Made by a program: the position numbers and the translations under genes. This document shows, in pieces, positions 34,179-42,717 of a stretch of DNA of 58,435 bases; within the stretch, counting starts at the first letter, position 1; each line of letters begins with the position of its first letter. Source of the DNA: an uncultured Pelagibacteraceae bacterium (lineage in GTDB: Bacteria > Pseudomonadota > Alphaproteobacteria > Pelagibacterales > Pelagibacteraceae); the NCBI GenBank assembly GCA_902601705.1, contig CACKNV010000007.1, positions 1 to 58,435 on the forward strand, in the 5' to 3' direction. The notes below the pieces were generated by a model that saw only the letters and a list, made by a program, of their open reading frames with translations, searched no databases and was not told the DNA's origin.

Positions 34179-35678
34179 TTAACTTTTTTTCCTAAAACTT
34201 CCATATAACTGCCAAGCAATGATTAATAATATTGCTATCAAAATACAAATAGTCAGAGGTCTGTCCCATAAAAATGACCAAGATCCATCACTTATAAGAA
34301 GAGATCTTCTAAGATTTTCCTCCATTAATCCGCCTAATACAAAGGCTAAAATCAATGGCGGCATTGGAAAATCATAAAGCCTAAGTATGGTTGCTACTAC
34401 TGCAATACCTATCATCAAGAAAATATCAAAGTTATTGAAAGACATTAAATAAATTCCAGTTACTGAGAAAAATAGAATCATTGGTATTAGGAAAGTTCTT
34501 GGAACTGCAAGAATTCTAGCTATGTAAGGAATTAAAGGAAGATTAAGAATTAATAATACTACCATTCCTATGTACATTGACATAATAACAGACCAAAAAA
34601 TGTCTGGATTAGTTTCATACAATCTTGGCCCTGGCTGAATACCAAAACCTAATAAAGCTCCGAGCATTACTGCTGTTGTTCCACTTCCTGGAATACCTAA
34701 CGTAAGTAATGGTACAAATGAACCAGAGCAAGCTGCATTGTTTGCGGTTTCTGGTGCGGATAAACCTTGCACACTTCCTTTGCCAAATTTTTCTTTTTCC
34801 TCACTTTTTACAAAATTTCTCTCCATTCCATAAGCTAAAAAAGAAGCAATCGTTGCTCCGGCTCCAGGTAAAACTCCAATAATAAATCCTAGAACTGAGG
34901 AACGAGGAATAGTTGCAGCCATTTGTTTTGTTTCCTCTTTATTCACTTTTATAGATCCTAAATCTGTTAATGAAATTTGTTTTGCGGCTTTAGCAGGATC
35001 GTTTCCTTTTATAATAATAGTTAAAGCTTCGCTCATCGCAAATGTAGCCATCACAACTAAAACGAAGCTTATACCGTCTGACAAGTTCATAGTATTAAAT
35101 GTAAATCTTGGGATATCAGATAAAGTATCTTGGCCGACAGATGCTAACATTAATCCTAATACACACATCATCATAGCTTTTAAGAAGTTTCCTTTTGAGG
35201 AAAAAGCTGCAACTGCAGTCAAGCCTAGTATCATCAAACCAAAATAGTCAGGTGATCTAAAAGATAAACTCACTTTAGATAAACTTGGTGCAGCAATTAA
35301 TAAAAAAATTGCTGAAATTGTTCCACCTGCAAAAGAGCTATAGGCTGCAATAGCTAAAGCTTTACCAGCTTTACCTTGTTGTGCCATTGGGTAACCATCA
35401 AATGATGTTGCTACTGTGCCGGGAACTCCTGGCGCGTTAATTAAAATTGAGGAAGTTGAACCACCAAACACAGCTCCATAATAAACTCCAGCCATCAAAA
35501 TTAAACCTGTAGCGGGATCAAAACCATAGGTGATTGGTATCATTAAAGCGATTGCAGTCATTGGTCCTAAGCCTGGTAGCATTCCTATGATAGTCCCAGC
35601 AAAACATCCTATCATTACCATCATTAGATTTTGAAAAGATAAAGCAGTCTTTAATCCGATTAATATTCCTTCAATCAT
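34179..35678 (-). CDS. tctA: Tripartite tricarboxylate transporter large permease TctA
   Basis: 499 residues and ten or more helices. The TctA motif GMLPGLGPMTAIALMIPITYGFDP is present, followed by AGVYYGAVFGGSTSSILINAPGVPG, and VLPGAGATIASFLAYGMER repeats it in the second half. It moves organic acids across the membrane with Na+ or H+, with TctC as periplasmic binding protein. It is the last of tctC-tctB-tctA and overlaps tctB by 4 nt. Confidence 0.94.
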   Translation of the reverse strand: MIEGILIGLKTALSFQNLMMVMIGCFAGTIIGMLPGLGPMTAIALMIPITYGFDPATGLILMAGVYYGAVFGGSTSSILINAPGVPGTVATSFDGYPMAQQGKAGKALAIAAYSSFAGGTISAIFLLIAAPSLSKVSLSFRSPDYFGLMILGLTAVAAFSSKGNFLKAMMMCVLGLMLASVGQDTLSDIPRFTFNTMNLSDGISFVLVVMATFAMSEALTIIIKGNDPAKAAKQISLTDLGSIKVNKEETKQMAATIPRSSVLGFIIGVLPGAGATIASFLAYGMERNFVKSEEKEKFGKGSVQGLSAPETANNAACSGSFVPLLTLGIPGSGTTAVMLGALLGFGIQPGPRLYETNPDIFWSVIMSMYIGMVVLLILNLPLIPYIARILAVPRTFLIPMILFFSVTGIYLMSFNNFDIFLMIGIAVVATILRLYDFPMPPLILAFVLGGLMEENLRRSLLISDGSWSFLWDRPLTICILIAILLIIAWQLYGSFRKKS

Positions 35679-36145
35679 CCCATTATTCCTATGTATTTTA
35701 ATAATGGATCTCTAAGATAAACGGCTAACACTCCGTGTAAGAGATACATAAAAATTGCAACGAAAGGGAAAGAAAAAATTATAATATATTTCCACCTTCT
35801 TTCTCCTAAAAAATAATATGAAAATACTAAAAAAAGTGAAGTTGATAAAAAGAAACCAACTTTTAGTATTGTAGCGCCATAAACAATCATTGTGAGCACT
35901 AGTAAAATTGTCTTTTTAAATTCTAAATATGTAGGATCAACCTCAATTGGTTTTTGATCTGGTAAAACAATTTTGAGACCAGAAAAAAACATTCCAGCAT
36001 AACCTAAGTAAATTGGAAACGTTTTGGCATTAAAAGGAGCGCCTTCATCGAAGGCAAAAACTTGTATTTGATGAGCGGTGTATAAATAAAATGCAGATAA
36101 AACAAAGAAGAGCAGCGAAATAATTTTTACTGAGTTTATTTTCAC
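35675..36145 (-). CDS. tctB: Tripartite tricarboxylate transporter small permease TctB
   Basis: 156 residues, four helices: VKIISLLFFVLSAFYLYTAH at the N-terminus, with AKTFPIYLGYAGMFFSGLKI next and MYLLHGVLAVYLRDPL near the end. The spacing of helices and a periplasmic loop after helix 1 are as in TctB. It is placed between tctC (23 bp upstream) and tctA (4-nt overlap). Confidence 0.86.
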   Translation of the reverse strand: MKINSVKIISLLFFVLSAFYLYTAHQIQVFAFDEGAPFNAKTFPIYLGYAGMFFSGLKIVLPDQKPIEVDPTYLEFKKTILLVLTMIVYGATILKVGFFLSTSLFLVFSYYFLGERRWKYIIIFSFPFVAIFMYLLHGVLAVYLRDPLLKYIGIMG

Positions 36146-36168
36146 TGCTCTTCCTTAAAGTTAACTAA

Positions 36169-37149
36169 CTAGATTACGCCTAGTTTTTTCATTAACTTTG
36201 TCATTTCTTTTGTTTGTTTCTTTAAGAAACTGTCAAATTTACTACCTGGGTTGTAAATATTTACCCAAGCATTTCTTTTTCTAACTGTTTCCCATTCTGG
36301 AGTTTTTTGAACATCGCCTAGCATTTTAGCAATTTTCTTAACATCTCCACTTGGCATACTCTTAGGAGCAAAGAAACCTCTCCAGTTAACAAACTGAACA
36401 TCGAATCCTTGTTCTTTTAGAGTTGGAACTTCTGGAGCATCACCCACTCTGTTAGGAGCTGTAATACCAATAATTCTTACTTGGTCTCTAGCACCCATTA
36501 CTTCTCCCAAACCAGTTGAAAGAATTTGAGTTTCCCCAGATAAAAGTCCAGCTAAAGCTTTACCGCCAGCATCGTAAGGTACATACACTACGTTGTTAGG
36601 GTTTGCTCCAGCTTCTTGAAATGCAAGTGCTCCAATTAAATGGTCCATGCTTCCTCTAACAGAACCGCCAGCCATTTTAATTGACTTAGGATCTTTTTTG
36701 TAAGCATCAACTACATCTTTAAAGTTTTTGTATGGTGAGTTTTTAGCAACAGCGATTGCGCCGTAGTCACCAATTACACCAGCGATTGGCTTTACATCTT
36801 TGTAAGATAATACGCCAGATCCTTTTACATAACCTTTATGTCTAGTGATTGATCTTAACACTAGAGGCGTTGATTGAACTAGTACAGTTCCCTCAGGCTT
36901 CGAATTAATTATGTAAGATAGGGCTTTTCCTCCACCACCACCTGACATATTTTCGTAAGAAGCGCTTTTTAGAAAACCAGCTTTAGTTAAAGCTTCACCA
37001 GTTCCTCTAGCAGTTCCATCCCAACCACCGCCAGCACCGCCGCCGATAATGAAGTGTAACTTGTCGACTGCGAAACTAGTTGATGAGATCGAAGTTAAAA
37101 GAACAGTTGCGAAAACTAAGCTGATTAATTTTTTCAAATTATTAAACAT
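36169..37149 (-). CDS. tctC: Tripartite tricarboxylate transporter binding protein TctC
   Basis: 326 residues. Signal peptide MFNNLKKLISLVFATVLLTSISSTSFA, then the TctC/Bug motif LHFIIGGGAGGGWDGTARG (the glycine-rich loop), DAGGKALAGLLSGETQILSTG and the C-terminal DVQKTPEWETVRKRN. It binds a small dicarboxylate or tricarboxylate in the periplasm for the TctAB permease encoded next. It has the strongest promoter and leader of the three genes. Its position beside a glutarate-hydroxylase-like gene raises a C5-dicarboxylate substrate as a hypothesis. Confidence 0.92.
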   Translation of the reverse strand: MFNNLKKLISLVFATVLLTSISSTSFAVDKLHFIIGGGAGGGWDGTARGTGEALTKAGFLKSASYENMSGGGGGKALSYIINSKPEGTVLVQSTPLVLRSITRHKGYVKGSGVLSYKDVKPIAGVIGDYGAIAVAKNSPYKNFKDVVDAYKKDPKSIKMAGGSVRGSMDHLIGALAFQEAGANPNNVVYVPYDAGGKALAGLLSGETQILSTGLGEVMGARDQVRIIGITAPNRVGDAPEVPTLKEQGFDVQFVNWRGFFAPKSMPSGDVKKIAKMLGDVQKTPEWETVRKRNAWVNIYNPGSKFDSFLKKQTKEMTKLMKKLGVI

Positions 37150-37216
37150 ATTATTTCCCTCTGTTAATTAATTAATTAATTGCAAGTATTAAAAATGAAT
37201 GGCGTGGTAGAGTCAA
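37150..37216 (-). promoter_or_regulatory. Promoter and shared leader of tctC
   Basis: On the minus strand TTGACT (complement of 37211-37216), a 17-nt spacer, TTTAAT (complement of 37188-37193), and about 12 nt further the leader AATTAATTAATTAATTAAC, then AGAGGGAAATAAT before the ATG. The design matches those of livK at 27240 and the second Liv binding-protein gene at 43959. Confidence 0.7.
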
Positions 37217-37242
37217 CAACTCTTATTTAAAATAATTCTAAA

Positions 37243-38139
37243 TTAATTGAAAAAAGTTCCTCTAATTCTTAATAATTCTCTAGATAATCCAGAATGTTCA
37301 TTAAATGCTTTTCTTCCATGTAGCCAAAAATAATTATTAGAAAAAATTGTTGATCCAACTGGTAACGGGAAAATAACTTTATTTTTACTTTCCTCCAATG
37401 CATCAGATAGTCTTTGTAGAAATAAACCTTGTTCCATATTTTTTGGTTCAGGAAATTGATCAATATAAGAAATTGTAGGCTTACCATTTTTATCTTTTGA
37501 AAACACAGGATGTTCAACTTTATAATCTACATTTTTACTTTTAGGTGATCCCCATGTAAAATTTTGTTGCCCAACAGGGTCATTACTTAATTGATCTAAA
37601 TGTTCCCAGTCATCTAAATGTAAAATTACACTCTCTCCTCCACTTACATTTTGTTCCTCCATTTTAGTCATAATAAGCCAATCTGTTTTTTCTTTTACAT
37701 AAGTTCCATCAGTGTGAAGATCTAATTTTGTGTAAGCTTTTCTTAAATAAGAGTCACTACTGTCCTGATGTTTTACAAAAAATCTTGCATAATATTTATC
37801 TGTCATAGAATCAAAATTAGGGTTGCCAACTAAGTGAGCAAGTCCAGTTGATAGTTTAACTAAAAAGTCTTTATCAAATTTCTTATTACCAATCTCTGGT
37901 TCAACAATTACAGTTCCAGTTTCTCGATCATTAAGAATTTTTACTAACGTTTGACTCAACTTATTTTCAAATACTTCATCTAAACTCCTGGCTAAGCTAA
38001 ATCTTGAAAAAGGTTTGTATTCTAAAGATAATATTGTGTGTTTCTTAAAAGGGAAAATAAGTCTATCTAAGTCTTTTTCTTGAAATTTTATCACCTTCAC
38101 TCTCTTGGAGCTTTGGTGATCAGATATACTAAAACTCAT
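37243..38139 (-). CDS. glaH: GlaH/CsiD-like glutarate 2-hydroxylase
   Basis: 298 residues, the CsiD/GlaH length. The Fe(II) site is visible: His142 and Asp144 in KLDLHTDGTYV, and the distal His274 in FWLHGRKAF, followed by GLSRELLRIRGTFF with the 2-oxoglutarate-binding arginine. E. coli GlaH converts glutarate and 2-oxoglutarate to L-2-hydroxyglutarate and succinate. The match is to this family as a whole; the glutarate specificity is inferred. It lies last in the operon that runs from the second Liv system through azlC and azlD, and 13 nt after azlD. lhgO, its usual partner, is not in the window. Confidence 0.82.
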   Translation of the reverse strand: MSFSISDHQSSKRVKVIKFQEKDLDRLIFPFKKHTILSLEYKPFSRFSLARSLDEVFENKLSQTLVKILNDRETGTVIVEPEIGNKKFDKDFLVKLSTGLAHLVGNPNFDSMTDKYYARFFVKHQDSSDSYLRKAYTKLDLHTDGTYVKEKTDWLIMTKMEEQNVSGGESVILHLDDWEHLDQLSNDPVGQQNFTWGSPKSKNVDYKVEHPVFSKDKNGKPTISYIDQFPEPKNMEQGLFLQRLSDALEESKNKVIFPLPVGSTIFSNNYFWLHGRKAFNEHSGLSRELLRIRGTFFN

Positions 38140-38152
38140 AAACTTATATTAC

Positions 38153-38479
38153 CTAAAAATTATTCAAAAAACTCAAAAAAATTGCTGATAAAATGGTTGG
38201 GATTACTAAATTTTTCTTAGTAAAAATAAAAATTCCTACACAAGTAATTAAAACAATTAATCTGATTACTAATTCAGAGTCAGACAAAACTCCAGCTGGA
38301 AAAATTATCATTCTTCCAAGTAAAGCTGCTAAAGTTGAATAGGCTACACAATTAAACCATTGAAAAACTTTAGATTTAACACTTACTTTCTCAGATGTTA
38401 GCGCTCCCATAAATCTTGAAATAAACGTTGCTAAAGAAGTAGCAATGATTGCTAATATAATTATTTGGCTACTAACCAT
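38153..38479 (-). CDS. azlD: AzlD-family branched-chain amino acid permease subunit
   Basis: 108 residues from ATG 38479, preceded by a strong ribosome binding site GGAGGAAAAA. Four helices: IIILAIIATSLATFISRFMG, the middle AYSTLAALLGRMIIF, VIRLIVLITCVGIFIFT and IPTILSAIFLSFL. It is the small partner of AzlC; the pair exports branched-chain amino acids in Bacillus and Corynebacterium (BrnFE). It overlaps azlC by 8 nt. Confidence 0.85.
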   Translation of the reverse strand: MVSSQIIILAIIATSLATFISRFMGALTSEKVSVKSKVFQWFNCVAYSTLAALLGRMIIFPAGVLSDSELVIRLIVLITCVGIFIFTKKNLVIPTILSAIFLSFLNNF

Positions 38480-39173
38480 TTTTTCCTCCAAATAAAAAGG
38501 CAATAGTCCCAGCAATAAGGCCAGCAAACAAAAGGGCCCATTCAGTTGAAATCAAATATATTGATGGGCCTAAAATAGTTCCTCCAATTACAGCAATAGA
38601 AACACTTAAATTTTTCATTGCACCAATCATCATACAAAAGAAATAAACTGGATTCACAATAGCTAAACCAATTAACATGTCTTTATTCAAATAATCCGCT
38701 GAAAGATAACCAGCTACTGTCATTATGATTGCAGTAGACCAAGTTCCTATACCAATACCAATCCAAAAATCTATACGATGTTTTTTATCAATTTTTTTGT
38801 AACTATCTTTTGCAATTAACCAAGAGCTAACTGCTAAGAAATGACATGATAAATAGTATTTCCATTTTGGTTGAGATTTGTGCTCAAGTAAAGGAAACAA
38901 AGATACAGTCATTGGATAAAGTCTAAAATTAACTAACCATACTGCTATAAATATATTTAAAATTGATGCACCTACCAATAATGACTCTGCCATTACTAAT
39001 TGACCTGGTAAAGCGTAAGTAAATAAACTCGAGGCAGCGCTTTGTTGTAAATTAAAACCTGCATCTTTTAACAAAGCCCCCAGTGCAATGAAACATGCTC
39101 CCAATGGGATGGCTGGACTTTTTGTACCTTTTAATGATTTGAGGCCTTGTAAAAAAGTTTTGGGGTTAATCAT
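38472..39173 (-). CDS. azlC: AzlC-family branched-chain amino acid permease
   Basis: 233 residues. AzlC wording: KSPAIPLGACFIALGALLKDAGFN, LVMAESLLVGASILNIFIAVWLVNFR and YPMTVSLFPLLEH, with five or six helices after. Works with AzlD. Placement in one operon with an importing Liv system is notable, since AzlCD is known as an exporter. Its start shares a base with the stop of livF2. Confidence 0.88.
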   Translation of the reverse strand: MINPKTFLQGLKSLKGTKSPAIPLGACFIALGALLKDAGFNLQQSAASSLFTYALPGQLVMAESLLVGASILNIFIAVWLVNFRLYPMTVSLFPLLEHKSQPKWKYYLSCHFLAVSSWLIAKDSYKKIDKKHRIDFWIGIGIGTWSTAIIMTVAGYLSADYLNKDMLIGLAIVNPVYFFCMMIGAMKNLSVSIAVIGGTILGPSIYLISTEWALLFAGLIAGTIAFLFGGKNG

Positions 39174-39958
39174 TAACCGCCTAAGAACAGTCTTCCTACG
39201 TCTGGATTTTTAAGTAGATCATTGCCTTTACCTGCGATTGCAGTTTGACCTGAAACTAAAACGTACCCTATGTCTGCAAACTCTAACCCTTTTTTTGCAT
39301 TCTGCTCTACTAGAATTATTGTTTTCTTCTCTGCTTTTTGAAGATCTTCTAAGATTTCAAATACCATACCGATATATTTAGGTTCTAAACCAATTGAAGG
39401 TTCGTCTACTAAAAGTACTGAGGGTTTCATTACTAATGCTCTTGATATTTCTAATAACCTTCTCTCACCTCCTGATAAAACTTTTGCAGGTTGGTTTCTT
39501 CGATTTCTTAATCTATCATACTTTTGGAATATTCTTTCTGCTTCTTCGTAAGCTTCATCTTGCTTATCCTTAATATATCCCCCCATTAAAAGATTTTCTT
39601 CAACTGTCATATCGGGAAACACCGAATTATCTTGTAAGATATAAGCGACACCAACTTTGCTTAATTTTTCTGCTGGCGTTAATTTGGTAATTTCATTTCC
39701 TTCTAATTCAATTTTTCCATCAAAAATATTTGTGAAACCATAAATAGAATGAAGTATTGTTGATTTACCCGCTCCGTTGGGCCCAATTAAACATAGAGAC
39801 TGGCCTTTGCTAACAGTTAAATCAAAGTTATGAAGAATTTCCATTTTTCCATAGCCAGCGTTTAGACCTCTAATAGTTAAATGAACATCACTAGGAGACA
39901 GCTTGTTTAGCTCTTCTAAACCAGGTGCTTTACCTAATACATCGTATTGATTTGCCAT
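39173..39958 (-). CDS. Liv-type ABC ATP-binding protein LivF (second system)
   Basis: 261 residues with an N-terminal extension of about 25 residues (MANQYDVLGKAPGLEELNK). Walker A GPNGAGKSTILHSIYG, signature LSGGERRLLEISRAL, Walker B SVLLVDEPSIGLEP, and IILVEQNAKKGLEFADIGYVL. It is the LivF of the second Liv operon and shares one nt with its LivG and with azlC. Confidence 0.93.
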   Translation of the reverse strand: MANQYDVLGKAPGLEELNKLSPSDVHLTIRGLNAGYGKMEILHNFDLTVSKGQSLCLIGPNGAGKSTILHSIYGFTNIFDGKIELEGNEITKLTPAEKLSKVGVAYILQDNSVFPDMTVEENLLMGGYIKDKQDEAYEEAERIFQKYDRLRNRRNQPAKVLSGGERRLLEISRALVMKPSVLLVDEPSIGLEPKYIGMVFEILEDLQKAEKKTIILVEQNAKKGLEFADIGYVLVSGQTAIAGKGNDLLKNPDVGRLFLGG

Positions 39959-40692
39959 TATTGTGCTCCTAAATAAGCATCAACCACTCGCTTATCATTT
40001 TTAATTTGATCAGGTGAACCTTCTGCCAACATTTTACCGTGCGCTAAACAGAAAATTCTTTGCGCTAAACTCATTATTACCTTCATATTATGCTCAATAA
40101 CCAATAAAGTTATTCCATAATCTTTGTTAATTTTAATCAACCTATCTATAATTCCATTAATTAAAGTTGGATTAATTCCAGCTGTAGGTTCATCTAATAA
40201 AAGCATTTTTGGTTCATTCATAAGAGCCATTGCTAATTCTAATAATTTTTGTTGCCCAAAAGAAAGATCCCCTGCTCTTAAATTTCTTTTTTGGTAAAGA
40301 CCCACAAAGTTTAAAATGTTTTCTGCTTTCTCAGTAAGGTCTTTAGGTATTTTCGCAAATATAAATCCAGAGTCACTGGCCTTATGACTGATTAGCATGT
40401 TTTCAACACAGTTTAATTTTGTATAAATTTTTGTTTGTTGAAACGTTCTTAACAAACCTAATTTAGCAACTGCAGGGACAGGCATTTCTGAAACTTCTGT
40501 ATTATCAAAAATAATTGAACCTTGATCAATAGGATGTGTTCCTACAATCGAATTAAATAAAGTTGTTTTGCCAGAACCATTTGGTCCAATTAAACCTACT
40601 ATAGATCCTTGTTCTACAGAAACAGAGATATCTACATTCGCCTGGACACCTCCAAAAGATTTACTTACATTTTTAACTTGTAAAATACTCAT
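39958..40692 (-). CDS. Liv-type ABC ATP-binding protein LivG (second system)
   Basis: 244 residues. Walker A GPNGSGKTTLFNSIVG, LLRTFQQTKIYTKLNCVENML in the LivG insert, signature LSFGQQKLLELAMAL, Walker B KMLLLDEPTAGINP and VIEHNMKVIM. It pairs with the LivF above and overlaps livM2 by 4 nt. Confidence 0.93.
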   Translation of the reverse strand: MSILQVKNVSKSFGGVQANVDISVSVEQGSIVGLIGPNGSGKTTLFNSIVGTHPIDQGSIIFDNTEVSEMPVPAVAKLGLLRTFQQTKIYTKLNCVENMLISHKASDSGFIFAKIPKDLTEKAENILNFVGLYQKRNLRAGDLSFGQQKLLELAMALMNEPKMLLLDEPTAGINPTLINGIIDRLIKINKDYGITLLVIEHNMKVIMSLAQRIFCLAHGKMLAEGSPDQIKNDKRVVDAYLGAQ

Positions 40693-41753
40693 TTTAATTC
40701 CACCTGAGCCTTTCGATCTTTTTCATCAATGACTTCACCAAACCTTTCAGGGTATTTTTCTCTTAACCAACCCATTAATCCCTCAGGGAAATAAATTACG
40801 ATCACGACAATTAAAACTCCTAGGGCAACGTATTGCCAACCTAAAATTAGTGTCCATAGACCTTCTTTGAAGAAATGGAATAAAGTTGCACCAATTACTG
40901 GTCCCCATAAAGTTCCTTTACCACCAAGTATTGCCATTAGCACCATAAATACTCCCATCTCTCTTCCATCAAACGCAACATCAGTAGAGTCTATATATCC
41001 AATTAATCCACCCATGATTCCACCCGCTAGACCACAGAAAAATGCAGAACACATCCAACCCGTAATTTTGTACTTCATCGTTTGGATGCCCATTGCCTCT
41101 GCTTTGTCCTCATTATCTCTTATTGCATTTAAAATTAATTTAAATCTAGATCCGTAAATATATTTAACAAAAATAAATGTACCGATTAATAATGCAAAAC
41201 TTAAAAAGTAAAAAAACTTTCCTCTGGCTTCAGTGTCAACTATTTCTGCAGGAAAAGGTGGTGTAGTAAATCCTTGACCGGCTCCAATAATTTCTATTCC
41301 TCCAGCAATTTCACCTGCAGCGATACCTAAACCTAAAGTACAAATCGCAAAGTAATGTCCTCTCAAACCTAAAATTGCATAACCTATAGCTCCTGCGACA
41401 ATGGCAGGTATAATAGCTGAAACTAATAATCCGACACCTATTCCTTGAAAATATTGTGCTGTAGAGTGCACGAAAGTTTTTTCTCCACCGCTTTCTGTCC
41501 ATTCTGCTAATGGGAAAAACATTCCCACTTGAACTGAAGCGGTTAAATACATTCCCAGACCATAGAAAAGGATGTTTCCAAAAGTATTGTAACCCATTTC
41601 TCCACCCTGTAAATTCCAAGTCATCGCCAAAACGATTAAGACGCAAAGATATGTGAGCTGAACTTTAAAAGCTGAGAACAAATAAGGTGCGGCTAAACCT
41701 AAAATAATTAGACCAGAATATAATATTAAATCTTTTTGTTTTATATTGCTCAT
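40689..41753 (-). CDS. Liv-type ABC permease LivM (second system)
   Basis: 354 residues. LivM motifs: YLCVLIVLAMTWNLQGGEMGYNTFGNILFYGLG, LGLRGHYFAICTLGLGIAAGE and the ATPase-contact loop FKLILNAIRDNEDKAEAMGI. The C-terminal WLREKYPERFGEVIDEK is a cytoplasmic tail. It pairs with LivH, whose gene ends 1 bp upstream of its start. Confidence 0.92.
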   Translation of the reverse strand: MSNIKQKDLILYSGLIILGLAAPYLFSAFKVQLTYLCVLIVLAMTWNLQGGEMGYNTFGNILFYGLGMYLTASVQVGMFFPLAEWTESGGEKTFVHSTAQYFQGIGVGLLVSAIIPAIVAGAIGYAILGLRGHYFAICTLGLGIAAGEIAGGIEIIGAGQGFTTPPFPAEIVDTEARGKFFYFLSFALLIGTFIFVKYIYGSRFKLILNAIRDNEDKAEAMGIQTMKYKITGWMCSAFFCGLAGGIMGGLIGYIDSTDVAFDGREMGVFMVLMAILGGKGTLWGPVIGATLFHFFKEGLWTLILGWQYVALGVLIVVIVIYFPEGLMGWLREKYPERFGEVIDEKDRKAQVELK

Positions 41754-41754
41754 T

Positions 41755-42648
41755 TTATTTTAAATACTCCCTTTTTTTTGAAAGCTTGAATCTTCTGTAA
41801 ACTAATATGAAAACTAGAAGCATAAACACTGCTCCAATTCTAAATTCTGTTCCTAAAATATAATCTGCAAACTCCTCAAATAATCCTAATCCCATACCTG
41901 AAAGTGCTACTGCTGGTAAATTTCCAAGACCTGCTACAATAACTATCATGAAAGATCTGACTGTATAAGGAAGTCCTACGTAAGGGTGAAGTGTAAGTGT
42001 TATTGATATTAGAGCTCCAGCAATACCACATAACGCTGCATTAATACCAAACGTTGCGGCATAAACTTTTTCTGTATCTACACCAAGAATTTTTGCTGCT
42101 CTTGCATTTTGAGCCGTAGCTCTAATAGCTCGTCCAAGTCTAGATTTTTTCATGTAAACAACAAGAGCAACTGCATATAAAACACTAATAAAAGCAGAGA
42201 ATATTTTTGAATTTGGTAGAGTAACTGAATTGTCAAATAACATTGTTGTTCCATATTCTGACTGTGCCACAACTACGTCAGCACCAAAAATAAAATTCAT
42301 TAACTGTTGAAATACAATTGCGATACCAAAGGTTGCTAAAATTGAAATGAATAAGTCTCGATCCACAACTTTATTAATCACTAATTTATATAAAAGGACT
42401 CCTACAAAATACATTATGATTGGAGAAACAATTACCCCCCAAGCTGGATGAATTCCTACAAGGTACATTGTGTATGCGATATAACCTCCTAGAATTACTA
42501 AATCACCTTGTGCAATATTGATGATATTCATTACTCCCCATTGAAGAGCCATTCCGTAAGCAATTAATGCGAATAAAATTCCTAGGAGAATACCGTCCAA
42601 TGACGCTTGGACCATTAACATTGGAGCTTTAAAAATAAGAAAGTCCAT
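41755..42648 (-). CDS. Liv-type ABC permease LivH (second system)
   Basis: 297 residues. LivH motif: SLDGILLGILFALIAYGMALQWGVMNIINIAQGDLV, GRAIRATAQNARAAKILGV (ATPase contact) and FILVYRRFKLSKK at the C-terminus. It is the first permease gene of the operon and is separated from the binding-protein gene by a 69-bp gap carrying a terminator hairpin. Confidence 0.92.
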   Translation of the reverse strand: MDFLIFKAPMLMVQASLDGILLGILFALIAYGMALQWGVMNIINIAQGDLVILGGYIAYTMYLVGIHPAWGVIVSPIIMYFVGVLLYKLVINKVVDRDLFISILATFGIAIVFQQLMNFIFGADVVVAQSEYGTTMLFDNSVTLPNSKIFSAFISVLYAVALVVYMKKSRLGRAIRATAQNARAAKILGVDTEKVYAATFGINAALCGIAGALISITLTLHPYVGLPYTVRSFMIVIVAGLGNLPAVALSGMGLGLFEEFADYILGTEFRIGAVFMLLVFILVYRRFKLSKKREYLK

Positions 42649-42670
42649 AAAATTTCAAAACTTATAAAAG

Positions 42671-42698
42671 AAAAGCCCCTAGAAAACTAGGGGCTTTT
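42671..42698 (-). terminator. Intra-operon attenuating terminator
   Basis: A perfect 12-bp stem, AAAAGCCCCTAG at 42671-42682 with CTAGGGGCTTTT at 42687-42698 and loop AAAA. Read on the minus strand it ends in a T-rich run. It stands between the binding-protein gene and livH of the same operon, so most transcripts would stop here and only part read into the permease genes. Confidence 0.88.
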
Positions 42699-42717
42699 TC
42701 TAAATAATCAGAAGTTA

